Positions 1 to 8,763 are shown, numbered from the stretch's first letter. The stretch is 64,000 nt of DNA from Sphingomonas sp. So64.6b (GCF_014171475.1 NZ_CP048817.1:3906001-3970000), one strand, 5' to 3'. Notes: generated by a model from the letters alone, not told the origin. Numbers and translations are program-made.

Positions 1-1
1 C

Positions 2-1147
2 GTGGACGGCAATCGCCTGACCATGCTCGACACAGGACCAAGGCGGATCGAGGCGCTGATCGCGCTGATCGAGCGCGCTCAGCGCACGCTACGGGTACTC
101 TACTACATCTATGTCGACGACGACGCTGGCGCACGGGTCCGTCAGGCGCTGATCGCCGCGGCGGGGCGCGGGGTCGCGGTCTCGCTGATCGTCGACGGAC
201 TGGGCAGCGAGCCTGCCGCTCAGCGCCATTTCTTCGAACCGTTCGATGCGGCCGGCGTGACAGTGTGTCGATTCGTGCCGCGCTGGGGCCGTCGCTATCT
301 GCTGCGCAATCACCAGAAGCTCGCGCTGGCCGATGCCGAATTACCGGATCGTGCCCGAGTCATCATCGGCGGTTTCAACATCGAGGACAGTTATTTCGGC
401 ACGCCGGCCGAACAGGCGTGGCGCGACCTGGGGCTGCTGGTCGAGGGTCCGGCGGCAACCCGGCTGGCGGGGTATTTCGACGCGCTGTCGCGCTGGGCGA
501 AAAAACCCAAAGGGTCGATGCGCACGCTGCGCCGTATGCTCGACACCTGGAGCGAGCCGCACGGCACCGCGCGCTGGCTGCTCGGCGGACCGACGCGACG
601 GCTGTCGCCCTGGGCGCGGACGGTTAAGCGCGACATGCGGAGTGCCGGGCGCTTCGACCTGATCGCGGGCTATTTCGCGCCCAATCCGGCGATGCTCACC
701 CGGCTCGACCGGATCGGCAAGCGGGGGCGGGTACGCATCGTGCTGCCGTCGAAGAACGATCACGGCGCATCGATCTGGGCGTCGCGCTTCACTTATGCCG
801 GATTGCTGCGCAAGCGCGTGCAGATTTACGAATATCTGACCACCAAGCTGCACACCAAGCTCTTCGTGATCGACAATGTGGTTTATGTCGGGTCGGCCAA
901 TTTCGACATCCGCAGCATGTTCCTCAATCTGGAGATCATGCTGCGAATCGACGATCCCGCCTTCGCCGCGCACGCCCGCGCCTATGTCGAGGACGAGATT
1001 GCCGAATCGGAGGCGATCACGCCGGCGCTGTACAAACAACGCACCACGCCGTGGCTCAGGGTGAAACAGGCCGCGGCCTATTTCGTGATGGCGGTGCTCG
1101 ATTATAACGTTACGCGCCGACTGAACTTCGGCCCTGACGGGCATTAG
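2..1147 (+). CDS. Phospholipase D-family cardiolipin synthase-like protein (5' end at window edge)
   Basis: Predicted phosphatidyltransferase or phospholipase at the inner membrane, of the bacterial cardiolipin synthase type that joins or exchanges phosphatidyl groups. Two HKD motifs (HxKx4D) are visible: H104-K106-D111 in NHQKLALAD and a second near residue 284 in LHTKLFVID, followed by the usual GSANFDIRS. Two HKD halves in one chain of about 380 residues fit ClsA/ClsB-like enzymes. No N-terminal membrane segments are seen, which resembles ClsB more than ClsA. The frame opens with a GTG two bases into the window, so the true start may lie upstream and the gene may be partial. It converges on msrB. 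The family call is firm; the exact substrate is not shown by the sequence. Confidence 0.85.
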   Translation: MDGNRLTMLDTGPRRIEALIALIERAQRTLRVLYYIYVDDDAGARVRQALIAAAGRGVAVSLIVDGLGSEPAAQRHFFEPFDAAGVTVCRFVPRWGRRYLLRNHQKLALADAELPDRARVIIGGFNIEDSYFGTPAEQAWRDLGLLVEGPAATRLAGYFDALSRWAKKPKGSMRTLRRMLDTWSEPHGTARWLLGGPTRRLSPWARTVKRDMRSAGRFDLIAGYFAPNPAMLTRLDRIGKRGRVRIVLPSKNDHGASIWASRFTYAGLLRKRVQIYEYLTTKLHTKLFVIDNVVYVGSANFDIRSMFLNLEIMLRIDDPAFAAHARAYVEDEIAESEAITPALYKQRTTPWLRVKQAAAYFVMAVLDYNVTRRLNFGPDGH

Positions 1148-1157
1148 TTCGAGAAGA

Positions 1158-1176
1158 CGGTGCCGGCCCGCTCCCC
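1158..1176. repeat. 19-bp dispersed repeat, copy 1
   Basis: The 19 bases CGGTGCCGGCCCGCTCCCC occur here, just after the cardiolipin synthase-like gene, and again identically at 60971-60989 after the TIGR02186 gene. Both copies sit immediately 3' of a plus-strand stop codon. This is probably a fragment of a dispersed intergenic element; its function is unknown. Confidence 0.45.
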
Positions 1177-1191
1177 AGCCAAAAAAATCCG

Positions 1192-1593
1192 TTAGGTGTC
1201 GCTGCGCGGTTTGAAATCGAGGCTGAGCGAATTCATGCAGTAACGCAGGCCGGTCGGCGGCGGGCCATCCGGAAAAACATGGCCGAGATGGCCATCGCAT
1301 TTCGAACACCGCGCTTCGATCCGCGTCATGCCGTGGCTGACGTCACGATGTTCGGTGACATTCTCCGCAGCGATCGGCTGGGTGAAGCTCGGCCAGCCGG
1401 AACCCGAATCATATTTGTCGGCGCTGTCGAACAGCGGTGTCGCGCATCCCGCGCAGCGATACACGCCGTCGGCCTTGTTGTTATTGTAGCGGCCCGAGAA
1501 AGCAGGCTCGGTCCCGGCCTCGCGCAGGACATGATATTGCTCGGGCGACAGCTTTTTGCGCCATTCGGCTTCGGACAGGGTCAGATGATCCAT
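1192..1593 (-). CDS. msrB: Peptide-methionine (R)-S-oxide reductase MsrB
   Basis: Reduces the R form of methionine sulfoxide in proteins, using thioredoxin. The 133-residue length is normal for a cytoplasmic single-domain MsrB. Two zinc-binding pairs are visible, CAGC (residues 48-51) and CSKC (about 95-98), with the catalytic cysteine near the C-terminus in RYCMNS and the family motif GSGWPSF. There is no signal peptide. It lies 26 nt downstream of the FAD-oxidoreductase on the same strand, so it may be read from the polyketide operon, though an AAGG-type ribosome site and a small gap leave room for its own promoter. A run of seven T follows the stop on the coding strand (1181-1187), without a clear hairpin before it. 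Confidence 0.95.
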   Translation of the reverse strand: MDHLTLSEAEWRKKLSPEQYHVLREAGTEPAFSGRYNNNKADGVYRCAGCATPLFDSADKYDSGSGWPSFTQPIAAENVTEHRDVSHGMTRIEARCSKCDGHLGHVFPDGPPPTGLRYCMNSLSLDFKPRSDT

Positions 1594-1619
1594 CAGCTCA
1601 ACCTTAATTTAGGGGAAAA

Positions 1620-2729
1620 CTATGCGCCCGCGCGATCATGCCCGATCCGGGTCAATCGCGCGACAATCTCGATCAAAAATGGTGCCGCTCGCGCGATCGG
1701 CAAGACCGTACGAGCTATGCGCGGCGATTCGGCACCATCGCGGATCAATCCGGCCACACCAATCGGTCGGAACAGATCGCGTGCCAGCCGCTGCTGGAAC
1801 ACCATCGCGGCGGGCGCGCCACCGGTTGCATAAGCGCCGGCCGCGCGAATCCCGCTGGCAATGGCGATGCCCATACCCTCCCCCGCAAGTGACGGTATGA
1901 CGCCAGCCTGGTCGCCGAGCCGAAACAGGCCAGCCTCGCCCCGCTGCGCGCGCCAGCCATAGGGGATATTGGCAACGGCATCGATCCCGCCGCCAGCCAC
2001 CCGCCACGCCAGCCGTTCGCCGAGGCTCGGCAGTTCGCAACCGAGCGCATCAAGCAGCCGTTCGGGATCGCCGGCTTCGGTCAGCCGCGACCGGTGCACC
2101 GCCATGCATAGATTGGCCGTCCCATCCTCCTGCAACACGATCCCGGCATAACCGCGATCGAACAAATGGAGCTCGATCGCGTCGCCGATCATCCGATCGA
2201 GCGCCGGCGACGGCCCGAGGCGGACGCGCAGACCGAGCGTGGGATCCTTGCCGCGCGCCGATTCGGGGCGGGCGAGCCCGCGAATGTCGTGCTTGCCGCT
2301 GGCCAGAAACAGCGCGTCGGCCGCGATCTCCGTACCGTCAGCAAGTCGCGCGGCGCGACTTTCTATCGTCTTGACCGTGACGCCACGCTCGATCGCCGCC
2401 CCCGCGGCCTCGGCGCGGGCGAGCAACAGCCTGTCGAGATGACGGCGCGACACGGCATGCGCCCGACGCGGCAGCGACGCTTCAACGACCTTGTCGCCAG
2501 CAAGCAACCGGACCCGCGTGACCCGGGCCGGGCCAAGCGCTTGTGGGTCGATGCCGAGGCTGGCGAGCGAATCGAGCGTACGCCAGCTGAGGAAACCGCC
2601 GCACAGCGCATCGCCGGTCTCACGCGCACGCTCGACCAACAAATGCGGCAATCCGGCACGCGCCAGGACGATCGCGGCGCTGGCCCCGGCGGGCCCGCCG
2701 CCGACGATCAGCGCAGGCGTTCGACGCAT
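1620..2729 (-). CDS. FAD-dependent oxidoreductase of the polyketide operon
   Basis: Predicted flavoprotein monooxygenase or reductase of the UbiH/geranylgeranyl-reductase superfamily, 369 residues. The Rossmann motif GGGPAGASA lies at residues 10-18 and the second FAD motif is RLGDQAGVIPSLAGEGMG. The start is placed at ATG 2729, directly before the Rossmann strand; the frame stays open further upstream, but that stretch lies inside the methyltransferase gene and looks like shadow coding. The start overlaps the methyltransferase stop by 22 nt, so translation is probably coupled. By analogy with SrsC of Streptomyces griseus, a flavoprotein in a type III PKS operon, it may oxidise a resorcinol or pyrone ring. 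The substrate is inferred, not seen. Confidence 0.75.
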   Translation of the reverse strand: MRRTPALIVGGGPAGASAAIVLARAGLPHLLVERARETGDALCGGFLSWRTLDSLASLGIDPQALGPARVTRVRLLAGDKVVEASLPRRAHAVSRRHLDRLLLARAEAAGAAIERGVTVKTIESRAARLADGTEIAADALFLASGKHDIRGLARPESARGKDPTLGLRVRLGPSPALDRMIGDAIELHLFDRGYAGIVLQEDGTANLCMAVHRSRLTEAGDPERLLDALGCELPSLGERLAWRVAGGGIDAVANIPYGWRAQRGEAGLFRLGDQAGVIPSLAGEGMGIAIASGIRAAGAYATGGAPAAMVFQQRLARDLFRPIGVAGLIRDGAESPRIARTVLPIARAAPFLIEIVARLTRIGHDRAGA

Positions 2730-3394
2730 AACCTGAACGGGAAGACGCGCTCGACCCGCGCATCGGTGATGCCGGCTTCGGCAAGGAGCGGCGGCCATTC
2801 GGCCGGCCGATAGGAGCGTGCGATCGACAGCTGGCCATCGTGCCGCACGATCGGATGCCACCGCGCTAGCGTCGCGAGGATTGGAAAGCCCCAATGCGCG
2901 AAACCGTGACGGTGGAGGTCGTTGACCTGCCAGCCCGTCGCCGCCTTCGCCTCCATGAAGCGCAGGAAGTCGATTAGCTGATCGTGCGTCATGTGATGCA
3001 CGACGAGGCTGCTGATCACGAAGTCCCAGCCCTCCGTATGATCCGCATAATCGCCGGTGATATAGTCGATATCCATGTCATCCGGCGTATGGGCGCGGGC
3101 CGCGAGCTCGCTACGCGGATTGAGATCGACCCCGACCAGTTCGGCGGCGATACCGCGCCGCTTCGCCCAGCGCGCGATGCGGCGAAGCATGTCGCCATCG
3201 CCGAAACCGACATCGAGCAAGCGGAAGCGCGTCATGCCGCGCGTGCCGCGCCTCAGGAAGTCGAGCGTCGGGCGTGCCGCCATCGTCACGACATTGACCC
3301 GCGCGAGATCGCCGACGACATCGGCATAGGCGCCGGCGTCGAGATCCTCGGCATCCATCAGTTCCTCGGCCTGGGCGCGGACAGCGAGGCTCAT
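2708..3394 (-). CDS. SAM-dependent methyltransferase of the polyketide operon
   Basis: Class I S-adenosylmethionine methyltransferase, 228 residues. Motif I is LLDVGFGDGDML at residues 59-70, with an acidic strand-2 end at VGVDLN and a motif IV-like SSLVVHHM. Its ATG overlaps the polyketide synthase stop as ATGA at 3391-3394, and its end overlaps the FAD-oxidoreductase start by 22 nt, so the three proteins are surely co-translated. In the known type III PKS operon srsABC the middle gene methylates the phenolic lipid product; the same role is inferred here. Whether it acts on O or C is not evident. Confidence 0.8.
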   Translation of the reverse strand: MSLAVRAQAEELMDAEDLDAGAYADVVGDLARVNVVTMAARPTLDFLRRGTRGMTRFRLLDVGFGDGDMLRRIARWAKRRGIAAELVGVDLNPRSELAARAHTPDDMDIDYITGDYADHTEGWDFVISSLVVHHMTHDQLIDFLRFMEAKAATGWQVNDLHRHGFAHWGFPILATLARWHPIVRHDGQLSIARSYRPAEWPPLLAEAGITDARVERVFPFRLCVERLR

Positions 3395-4482
3395 GTCCCA
3401 CTCCTGAACCCGAAACCCTCGGCCGCAAGGCCGGGGCCGAAGGCCAGTGCGACGCCATCGGCGACCGGCGGTCCGGCGAGCAACCGGGCGAGCACGAATA
3501 TCAAGGTCGCCGAAGACATATTGCCATTGTCGGCAAGCACGCCGCGCGATGCGGTGAGCGCCCGCGGTGACAGGTGCAACGCGCCTTCGACCGTGTCGAG
3601 GATCGAACGGCCGCCGGCATGAACCGCCCAGCCATCGATCTCGCGCGGATCGCGACCGCCGGTCGCCGCCTGCGCGAAGGCCGGATCCGCAAGGCCCGCA
3701 GCGATTCGCGCCGGCACTTCGCCCGACAAATGCATTGCGAAGCCGCGATCGGTGATGTCCCAGCGGATCAGTTCGTCCGAATCGGGCAAGGTGGTCGCAA
3801 ACGGCTCGCCGATAACGAAGCCGCCCGGCTCGCCGGTGACCAGAGCGGCCGCCGCGCCATCGCCGAACTGAAGCATCGCGAGCAGCGGCTCGATCTCCGC
3901 CACATCCTGCAGATGCAGCGTGGAAAGCTCGACGCTCAACACCAGCACGCGCGCGGCAGGGTCGGAGCGGACGATGTGGCGCGCGGTGCGCAACGCCGCG
4001 ACCGCGGCGTAACAGCCCATGAAACCGATCAGCAGTCGCTCGACCGAGGGTGACAGGCCGATCCGCCGCGCGATGATCTGATCGATGCCGGGCGCGACGA
4101 AGCCGGTGCAGCTGGCCACGACGAAATGGGTGATCTCGTCGAGTTTTGCGTGAGCGCCCAGCGCTTCGATCGCGGCGATGCCGAGCGCGGGGGCGGCGTC
4201 GGCATAGAGCACCATCCGCGCTGCCGTGCCGGGCTGGGCCGCATCGGCATAGAAGCCGCCCGCATCGACCGGCGATCCGCCCTCCCCGGTCGGCGGCAGG
4301 ATCGACCAGCGATGCTCGATCGCCGAGCGTACGGCCATGCGATCGAACAGCTTCGCGACGCGCGGATCGGTCAGCCGCTCGCGTGCCCAGCCGATGAAAG
4401 CATGATGGATATCATGGTCCGGAACCGCGGTGCCGATCGCATTGAGATACACGGAAACGGGCAAGGACACAGGCAGGGACAA
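3391..4482 (-). CDS. Type III polyketide synthase (chalcone/stilbene synthase family)
   Basis: Homodimeric ketosynthase that extends an acyl-CoA starter with malonyl-CoA and cyclises the chain to a pyrone, resorcinol or phloroglucinol. The catalytic triad is visible: Cys125 in ASCTGFVAPG, His288 in WAVHAGG and Asn321 in DNGNMSSA. The motif RGFAMHLSGEVP is typical of bacterial alkylresorcinol/alkylpyrone synthases. The length of 363 residues is normal. The first start in frame is a TTG at 4482 in a low-complexity stretch (LPVSLPVS) without a clear ribosome site; GTG codons at 4470 and 4452 are alternatives. It is the first gene of an operon with a methyltransferase and a flavoprotein, as in phenolic-lipid pathways. 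The starter unit and product cannot be read from sequence. Confidence 0.9.
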   Translation of the reverse strand: MSLPVSLPVSVYLNAIGTAVPDHDIHHAFIGWARERLTDPRVAKLFDRMAVRSAIEHRWSILPPTGEGGSPVDAGGFYADAAQPGTAARMVLYADAAPALGIAAIEALGAHAKLDEITHFVVASCTGFVAPGIDQIIARRIGLSPSVERLLIGFMGCYAAVAALRTARHIVRSDPAARVLVLSVELSTLHLQDVAEIEPLLAMLQFGDGAAAALVTGEPGGFVIGEPFATTLPDSDELIRWDITDRGFAMHLSGEVPARIAAGLADPAFAQAATGGRDPREIDGWAVHAGGRSILDTVEGALHLSPRALTASRGVLADNGNMSSATLIFVLARLLAGPPVADGVALAFGPGLAAEGFGFRSGT

Positions 4483-4529
4483 GGGCGGGGGCGGCTTTCA
4501 GCAGCGCGGCCATGTGCCGTGCATGAGTT

Positions 4530-4559
4530 GCATAACGCTACTGTAAGCTGCGTGTTCAA
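4530..4559 (-). promoter_or_regulatory. Possible promoter of the type III PKS operon
   Basis: On the minus strand, TTGAAC (4559-4554) and TTATGC (4535-4530) are 18 nt apart, about 48 nt before the TTG start. The match to a sigma-70 promoter is moderate; this is only a candidate. Confidence 0.3.
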
Positions 4560-4646
4560 TCGCGGCAATGGCGCGACAGATCGCCGCGTCGGGCGATCGC
4601 TCCCCCGGCGCCGATCGGCGCGGGGTGCTGTTGCGATTTCAGAGAG

Positions 4647-4733
4647 TGGTGCGGCCGAGAAGACTCGAACTTCCACGGGCTTTCGCCCACAACGACCTCA
4701 ACGTTGCGCGTCTACCAGTTCCGCCACGGCCGC
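4647..4733 (-). tRNA. tRNA-Leu (anticodon GAG)
   Basis: An 87-nt class II tRNA with the CCA end encoded. The acceptor stem pairs GCGGCCG with CGGCCGC. The anticodon stem CAACG/CGTTG encloses loop TTGAGGT, giving anticodon GAG, which reads CUC/CUU leucine codons. The long variable arm (GGGCGAAAGCCC) is typical of leucine tRNAs, and the T loop has TTCGAGT. The gene is divergent from the MATE transporter. Confidence 0.95.
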
Positions 4734-4768
4734 ACGTGAAACACCACCGGACAAGCCCCGGCAGCTGG

Positions 4769-4784
4769 TAGGGGAGCGCCCCTA
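4769..4784. other. Short perfect inverted repeat between tRNA-Leu and the MATE gene
   Basis: TAGGGG-AGCG-CCCCTA has 6-bp arms and a 4-nt loop in the divergent intergenic region, about 36 bp before the tRNA and 87 bp before the MATE start. It could be an operator or just a chance hairpin; no -35/-10 pair could be placed with confidence around it. Confidence 0.25.
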
Positions 4785-4870
4785 GCAAGCACTTCGACAG
4801 ATAGCAACCGGGGAACGCATCGCGCGCACCGCCCTTCCCCCGCCACCCTGCGCGCTATAGCAGGGCCGCC

Positions 4871-6256
4871 ATGTCGAGCCCTGCGCCCTTCACGATCCGA
4901 TCGGAGACGCGGCGCATCCTCGCACTGGCCTGGCCGGTCGCGCTGACCAGCCTGAACTGGACGATCCTGCACGTCACCGACGTCGTCGTGGTCGGTCTGG
5001 TCAGCACCGATGAGGTCGCCGCCTTGGGCGCGAGCCGATCGCTGACCTTCGTGACGATCGTCGCCGGGCTCGCCTGGCTGTCCGGCGTGCTGGTCTTCGT
5101 GTCGCGCGCTGATGGAGCCGGCGATTTGAAACGCACCGGCGTGGTGTTGCGCGAAGGCCTGGCGCTTGCCCTGGTGCTGGGCATTTTCAGCGCAATCATG
5201 CTGAGCCTGTTCGCGGGGCCGATGCTGACCGGCATGGGCGTCGCCGATGCGCTGGTCGATCCCGCGGCGCGCGTCGTGCGCGTGATGGCCCTGTCCTACC
5301 CATTCCAGATGATAATCGTCGCGGCGAGCTTCTTCCTTGAGGGTGTCAGCCGCCCGCGCCGGGTGATGACCGTCAATCTGACCATGTTGCCGTTCAACGC
5401 GCTGCTCGCCTGGGCGATGTCGGGTGGGCATCTCGGTTTTCCGGTAATGGGCGCGGTGGGCGCGGCGATGGCCACGGCGATCGCCTCGGCCGCCGGTGCT
5501 GCAGGGATGATCGGCGCGGTATGGACCCTGCCGCGTGCCGCCGCGCGCGGCATACACGGCGTCTCGCGCGCGGCATGGCGCGGCGTGCCGGCCGGCGCGG
5601 CACGCCTGGCGCTGTTCGGCATCGTGCCGGCAGTGGCATCGGGGCTCGAACTGGTCGGCTTCTCTATTCTGATCGCGCTGTCGACACAATTGGGCGACGT
5701 CACCGCACACGCCTTCCAGATCGTCTTCTCGATCCACAATGTCACCTTCGGCGTTGCCCTGGGCCTCGGATCCGCCGCCGGCGTGCGCGTCGGCAATGCG
5801 GTCGGTGAGGGCGATGCGGTGCAGGCGATCCCGCGCACGCTGATTGCGGTCGTCATCGCCGCCCTGCTGACCGGCCTGCTCGCGATCATATTGATCGTCG
5901 CGCGGGGCCCGCTCGTGGCGGCGTTCCCGGCGGTCGCCGAGGTCCATCTGCTCGCGCTGGCGATGCTGACGATATGGGCGCCGTTCATTCTGTTCGACGG
6001 TGTGCAGGTCGTGCTGGTCTATGCGCTACGCTCGCTCGGCGATCAGGTCGTCGCCGGGGTCAACAGCGTCATTGCCTTTTTCCTGGTGACGGGCGGCGCT
6101 GGCTGGTGGCTGGTCCATCACGGTGCCGGACCGATCGGCCTGGTCTATGCTTCAGGACTGGGCATGGTCGCCGCCACCATTTTGCACGGCATACGTTTCT
6201 GGATGATCAGCGTGGCGTTGCGCCGGAAAAACTCAGCACCAGTTCCTTCGAATTGA
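4871..6256 (+). CDS. MATE family efflux transporter
   Basis: Inner-membrane drug/organic cation antiporter of the MATE family. The 461-residue protein shows about twelve hydrophobic segments arranged as two related halves; the first helix region (ALAWPVALTSLNW) and VGLVSTDEVAALGA are typical MATE N-terminal features. The start ATG 4871 follows a tRNA gene on the other strand. The last 50 nt overlap, tail to tail, the end of the MJ0042 gene on the minus strand. The C-terminal half reads through normal hydrophobic segments, so there is no sign of truncation. The substrate is unknown. Confidence 0.92.
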   Translation: MSSPAPFTIRSETRRILALAWPVALTSLNWTILHVTDVVVVGLVSTDEVAALGASRSLTFVTIVAGLAWLSGVLVFVSRADGAGDLKRTGVVLREGLALALVLGIFSAIMLSLFAGPMLTGMGVADALVDPAARVVRVMALSYPFQMIIVAASFFLEGVSRPRRVMTVNLTMLPFNALLAWAMSGGHLGFPVMGAVGAAMATAIASAAGAAGMIGAVWTLPRAAARGIHGVSRAAWRGVPAGAARLALFGIVPAVASGLELVGFSILIALSTQLGDVTAHAFQIVFSIHNVTFGVALGLGSAAGVRVGNAVGEGDAVQAIPRTLIAVVIAALLTGLLAIILIVARGPLVAAFPAVAEVHLLALAMLTIWAPFILFDGVQVVLVYALRSLGDQVVAGVNSVIAFFLVTGGAGWWLVHHGAGPIGLVYASGLGMVAATILHGIRFWMISVALRRKNSAPVPSN

Positions 6257-6962
6257 CCGGCACGTCGAGCTTGGCGCTGTTGAATTCGATCGAACCGCGT
6301 GGCGGCAACACCGTCGCGTCGGGCCGGATCGTCCAATTATAGACCAGCCTCCCCTGCGGGTCGCGCAGTTCGGCGCGGATATCGGGTACCGATTGGCGTG
6401 TGTCGGTCGGGTTGACCACCTTGCCGCTGACCGCAAACAACTGGCTGCCGCTGAGCAGGTCGCGGCGATCGGGTTTGTTGGCGACCAGTCGGAGCGGTGT
6501 CTCCGCCTCGGCTAGCGGGATGCCGAGCCGCGCGATGAGGCCCGGCGCATCGGCAAAGAGCAAGACGCCGATACCGATCAGCATGGCGATTCCGGCGCCC
6601 AGCGCGATTGCCGTCCATCGCCGTGCAGGGTTGCGCCGCGGGCGGAACGGCGCGCGGTGCGCGAAGGCATCGTAATCATCGTCGTCACCCGCATAAGCCG
6701 GGTCGGGCGCCATCTGTGGTGGAGGTGGCGACGGCGCGTAAACCTGGGCGGGCGCGCCCGACGGTTGGGGAGACGGTTTGGGAGAGGGCTCGGTGACCGA
6801 CGGTTGCGGTTCCGCCTCGGCGCGGGCGACCAGATCGAGCACCGTACCCGGCTGAAACCAGCTATGCTTGCAGCTGGCACAGCGCACCGTTCGTCCGTCG
6901 GCCCCGATCGCCGAATCGGGAACAAGGTATCGGGTACGGCATTCGGGGCATTCGAGGATCAT
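6207..6962 (-). CDS. MJ0042 zinc-ribbon / DUF3426-type membrane protein
   Basis: A 251-residue protein with an N-terminal zinc ribbon (CPEC at residues 5-8 and CASC at about 27-30), a proline-rich linker, one transmembrane helix around residues 125-145 and a C-terminal beta-rich domain of the DUF3426 type ending in LVLSFSGATPR. This architecture (cytoplasmic zinc finger, periplasmic C-terminus) is widespread in proteobacteria but its function is not established. The start at ATG 6962 is chosen because the zinc ribbon begins at once; the upstream open frame is low quality. It is divergent from ftsE, where in several alphaproteobacteria an MJ0042 gene is also found, so an envelope or division role is possible but unproven. 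Confidence 0.8.
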   Translation of the reverse strand: MILECPECRTRYLVPDSAIGADGRTVRCASCKHSWFQPGTVLDLVARAEAEPQPSVTEPSPKPSPQPSGAPAQVYAPSPPPPQMAPDPAYAGDDDDYDAFAHRAPFRPRRNPARRWTAIALGAGIAMLIGIGVLLFADAPGLIARLGIPLAEAETPLRLVANKPDRRDLLSGSQLFAVSGKVVNPTDTRQSVPDIRAELRDPQGRLVYNWTIRPDATVLPPRGSIEFNSAKLDVPVNSKELVLSFSGATPR

Positions 6963-7159
6963 GGCTGGACGCTTTACGGCCGCCGGATGACACCCGGCTG
7001 GTGACCCAAAACTAAACACCTGATGACCCGCCGTGGCAAGTCTTCTGGGACAAGTCCTGCTCTTCGGGGCGAGCTCTGCGCACCATGCTTGATGCCCCGG
7101 GTGCGAACGTGCGATGGCGGGACGGGGCAAATCAAAGAGTGAGCGGGCGTGCGCCGGTA

Positions 7160-7873
7160 ATGGCCAATATCGTGCAGTTCGAAAATGTGGGGCTGCGCTA
7201 CGGCACGGGCCAGGAAACGCTGTCCGACGTCAGCTTCACGCTGTCGAGCGGCTCCTTTTATTTCCTCACCGGCGCATCGGGCGCGGGCAAGACGTCATTG
7301 CTCAAGCTGCTCTATCTCGCGCAGCGCCCGACACGCGGGCTGATCAGGCTGTTCGGCGAGGATGCGGTAACACTGCCGCGCAAGCGACTGCCGGGCTTTC
7401 GCCGGCGCATTGGCGTGGTGTTCCAGGACTTCCGCCTGCTCCCGCATCTGTCGGCTTATGACAATATCGCGCTTCCCTTGCGTGTATCGGGCGTGCCGGA
7501 GAGCGATGTCGAGGCCCCGGTGCGCGAGATGCTCGCCTGGGTTGGGCTGTCCGATCGGGTCGAAGCCAAGCCGCGCACCATGTCGGGCGGCGAACAGCAG
7601 CGGGTCGCAATCGCGCGCGCGGTGATCGGACGCCCGGAAATCCTCGTCGCCGATGAACCGACCGGTAACGTCGACCCCGATATGGCCGAGCGGCTGCTGC
7701 ACCTGTTCGAATCGCTCAACCGGCTCGGCACCACTGTGGTGGTCGCGACGCACGACTTCCATCTGCTCGGGCGGATCCCCGGCGCGCATATGATGCGGCT
7801 GGATAGCGGCCGCCTGCTCGACCCGACCGGCTCATTGCGCTTCCCGCCGGTCGCCACCGAGGACGAAACGTGA
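7160..7873 (+). CDS. ftsE: Cell division ATP-binding protein FtsE
   Basis: Cytoplasmic ATPase of the FtsEX complex, which activates periplasmic peptidoglycan hydrolases at the septum. The 237-residue ABC domain has Walker A GASGAGKT, Q-loop VVFQDFRLL, signature MSGGEQQR, Walker B ILVADEPTGNVD and the switch histidine in VVATHDFHL. The start ATG 7160 is chosen since it directly precedes the first ABC strand (ANIVQFENVGLRYG); an earlier in-frame ATG at 7085 would add 25 unlikely residues. It is the first gene of ftsE-ftsX-DUF218-plsC, each overlapping the next by 4 nt. About 200 bp separate it from the divergent MJ0042 gene; no strong promoter was recognised there. Confidence 0.95.
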   Translation: MANIVQFENVGLRYGTGQETLSDVSFTLSSGSFYFLTGASGAGKTSLLKLLYLAQRPTRGLIRLFGEDAVTLPRKRLPGFRRRIGVVFQDFRLLPHLSAYDNIALPLRVSGVPESDVEAPVREMLAWVGLSDRVEAKPRTMSGGEQQRVAIARAVIGRPEILVADEPTGNVDPDMAERLLHLFESLNRLGTTVVVATHDFHLLGRIPGAHMMRLDSGRLLDPTGSLRFPPVATEDET

Positions 7874-8763
7874 GTGTCCGTCTGATCCCCTCGGCCGCCG
7901 ATCGCCGCCTGCTCGACGAAAGCCGGGGCACGCGCGCGATGATGTGGATCATGGCGATCATGCTGTTCCTGACCGTGCTGGCCGGCGCGCTCGGCCTGGG
8001 CACGCGGTCGGCCGCCAATCTGCTCGACCGCCAGCTTGCCGGACGGCTGACGGTGCAGATCGTCGAGCCGGTCGAGCGCAGCCGCGACGCACAGGCCGCC
8101 GCGGCGATCGCTACGCTGCGCGGCTTGCCCGAAGTGAGCAAGGCGACGCTGGTCGATCGTGCCGAACTGGCGTCATTGCTTCGTCCGTGGCTCGGTCCGG
8201 ACGGGGCCGACCCCGATCTGCCGATCCCCGCGATGATCGATGTCGATCTCGGCAGCAGCGGCGACGCGGCGGTCGCGCGAGTCACCGCGGCAGTGCAGGC
8301 AACGGCGCCGGCGGCGCGGATCGATCGCCACGAAAGCTGGATGTCGCCGATCAGCAATTTCATGACGATGGTCACAGGGCTCGCCGCGGCGCTGGTGCTG
8401 TTGATGGCGGCAGCGACCGCGGCAGTGGTCATTCTTGCCGCGCGCTCAGGGCTCGAAACACACCGCGACACGATCCAGGTGTTGCACATGCTGGGATCGA
8501 CCGATGTCCAGGTCGCCCGGCTGTTCCAGCGGCGCATTGCACTCGACACGTTGTTCGGTGGCGTCATCGGTACGATGCTGGCCTGCGGCATGGTCGGGCT
8601 GATCGGCATACGGCTTGGCGCGCTCGGCTCCGATCTGCTTAGCGGACTGACGCTCGATCCAGGCGACTGGATGCTGCTCGCTTTATTGCCATTTGCCTTC
8701 GCGCTGCTCGCGACCTTCGCGGCGCGGACCGCCGTGCTCGGCGTGTTGAGGAAAGTGCTGTGA
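7870..8763 (+). CDS. ftsX: Cell division protein FtsX
   Basis: Membrane partner of FtsE. The 297-residue protein has an N-terminal helix (residues about 25-50), a large extracytoplasmic loop (about 55-165) that in the family contacts peptidoglycan-hydrolase activators, and three further helices in the C-terminal FtsX domain. The start is a GTG overlapping the ftsE stop as GTGA (7870-7873), consistent with translational coupling. Sequence divergence is high, as usual for FtsX in alphaproteobacteria, but position after ftsE and topology support the call. Confidence 0.9.
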   Translation: MSVRLIPSAADRRLLDESRGTRAMMWIMAIMLFLTVLAGALGLGTRSAANLLDRQLAGRLTVQIVEPVERSRDAQAAAAIATLRGLPEVSKATLVDRAELASLLRPWLGPDGADPDLPIPAMIDVDLGSSGDAAVARVTAAVQATAPAARIDRHESWMSPISNFMTMVTGLAAALVLLMAAATAAVVILAARSGLETHRDTIQVLHMLGSTDVQVARLFQRRIALDTLFGGVIGTMLACGMVGLIGIRLGALGSDLLSGLTLDPGDWMLLALLPFAFALLATFAARTAVLGVLRKVL

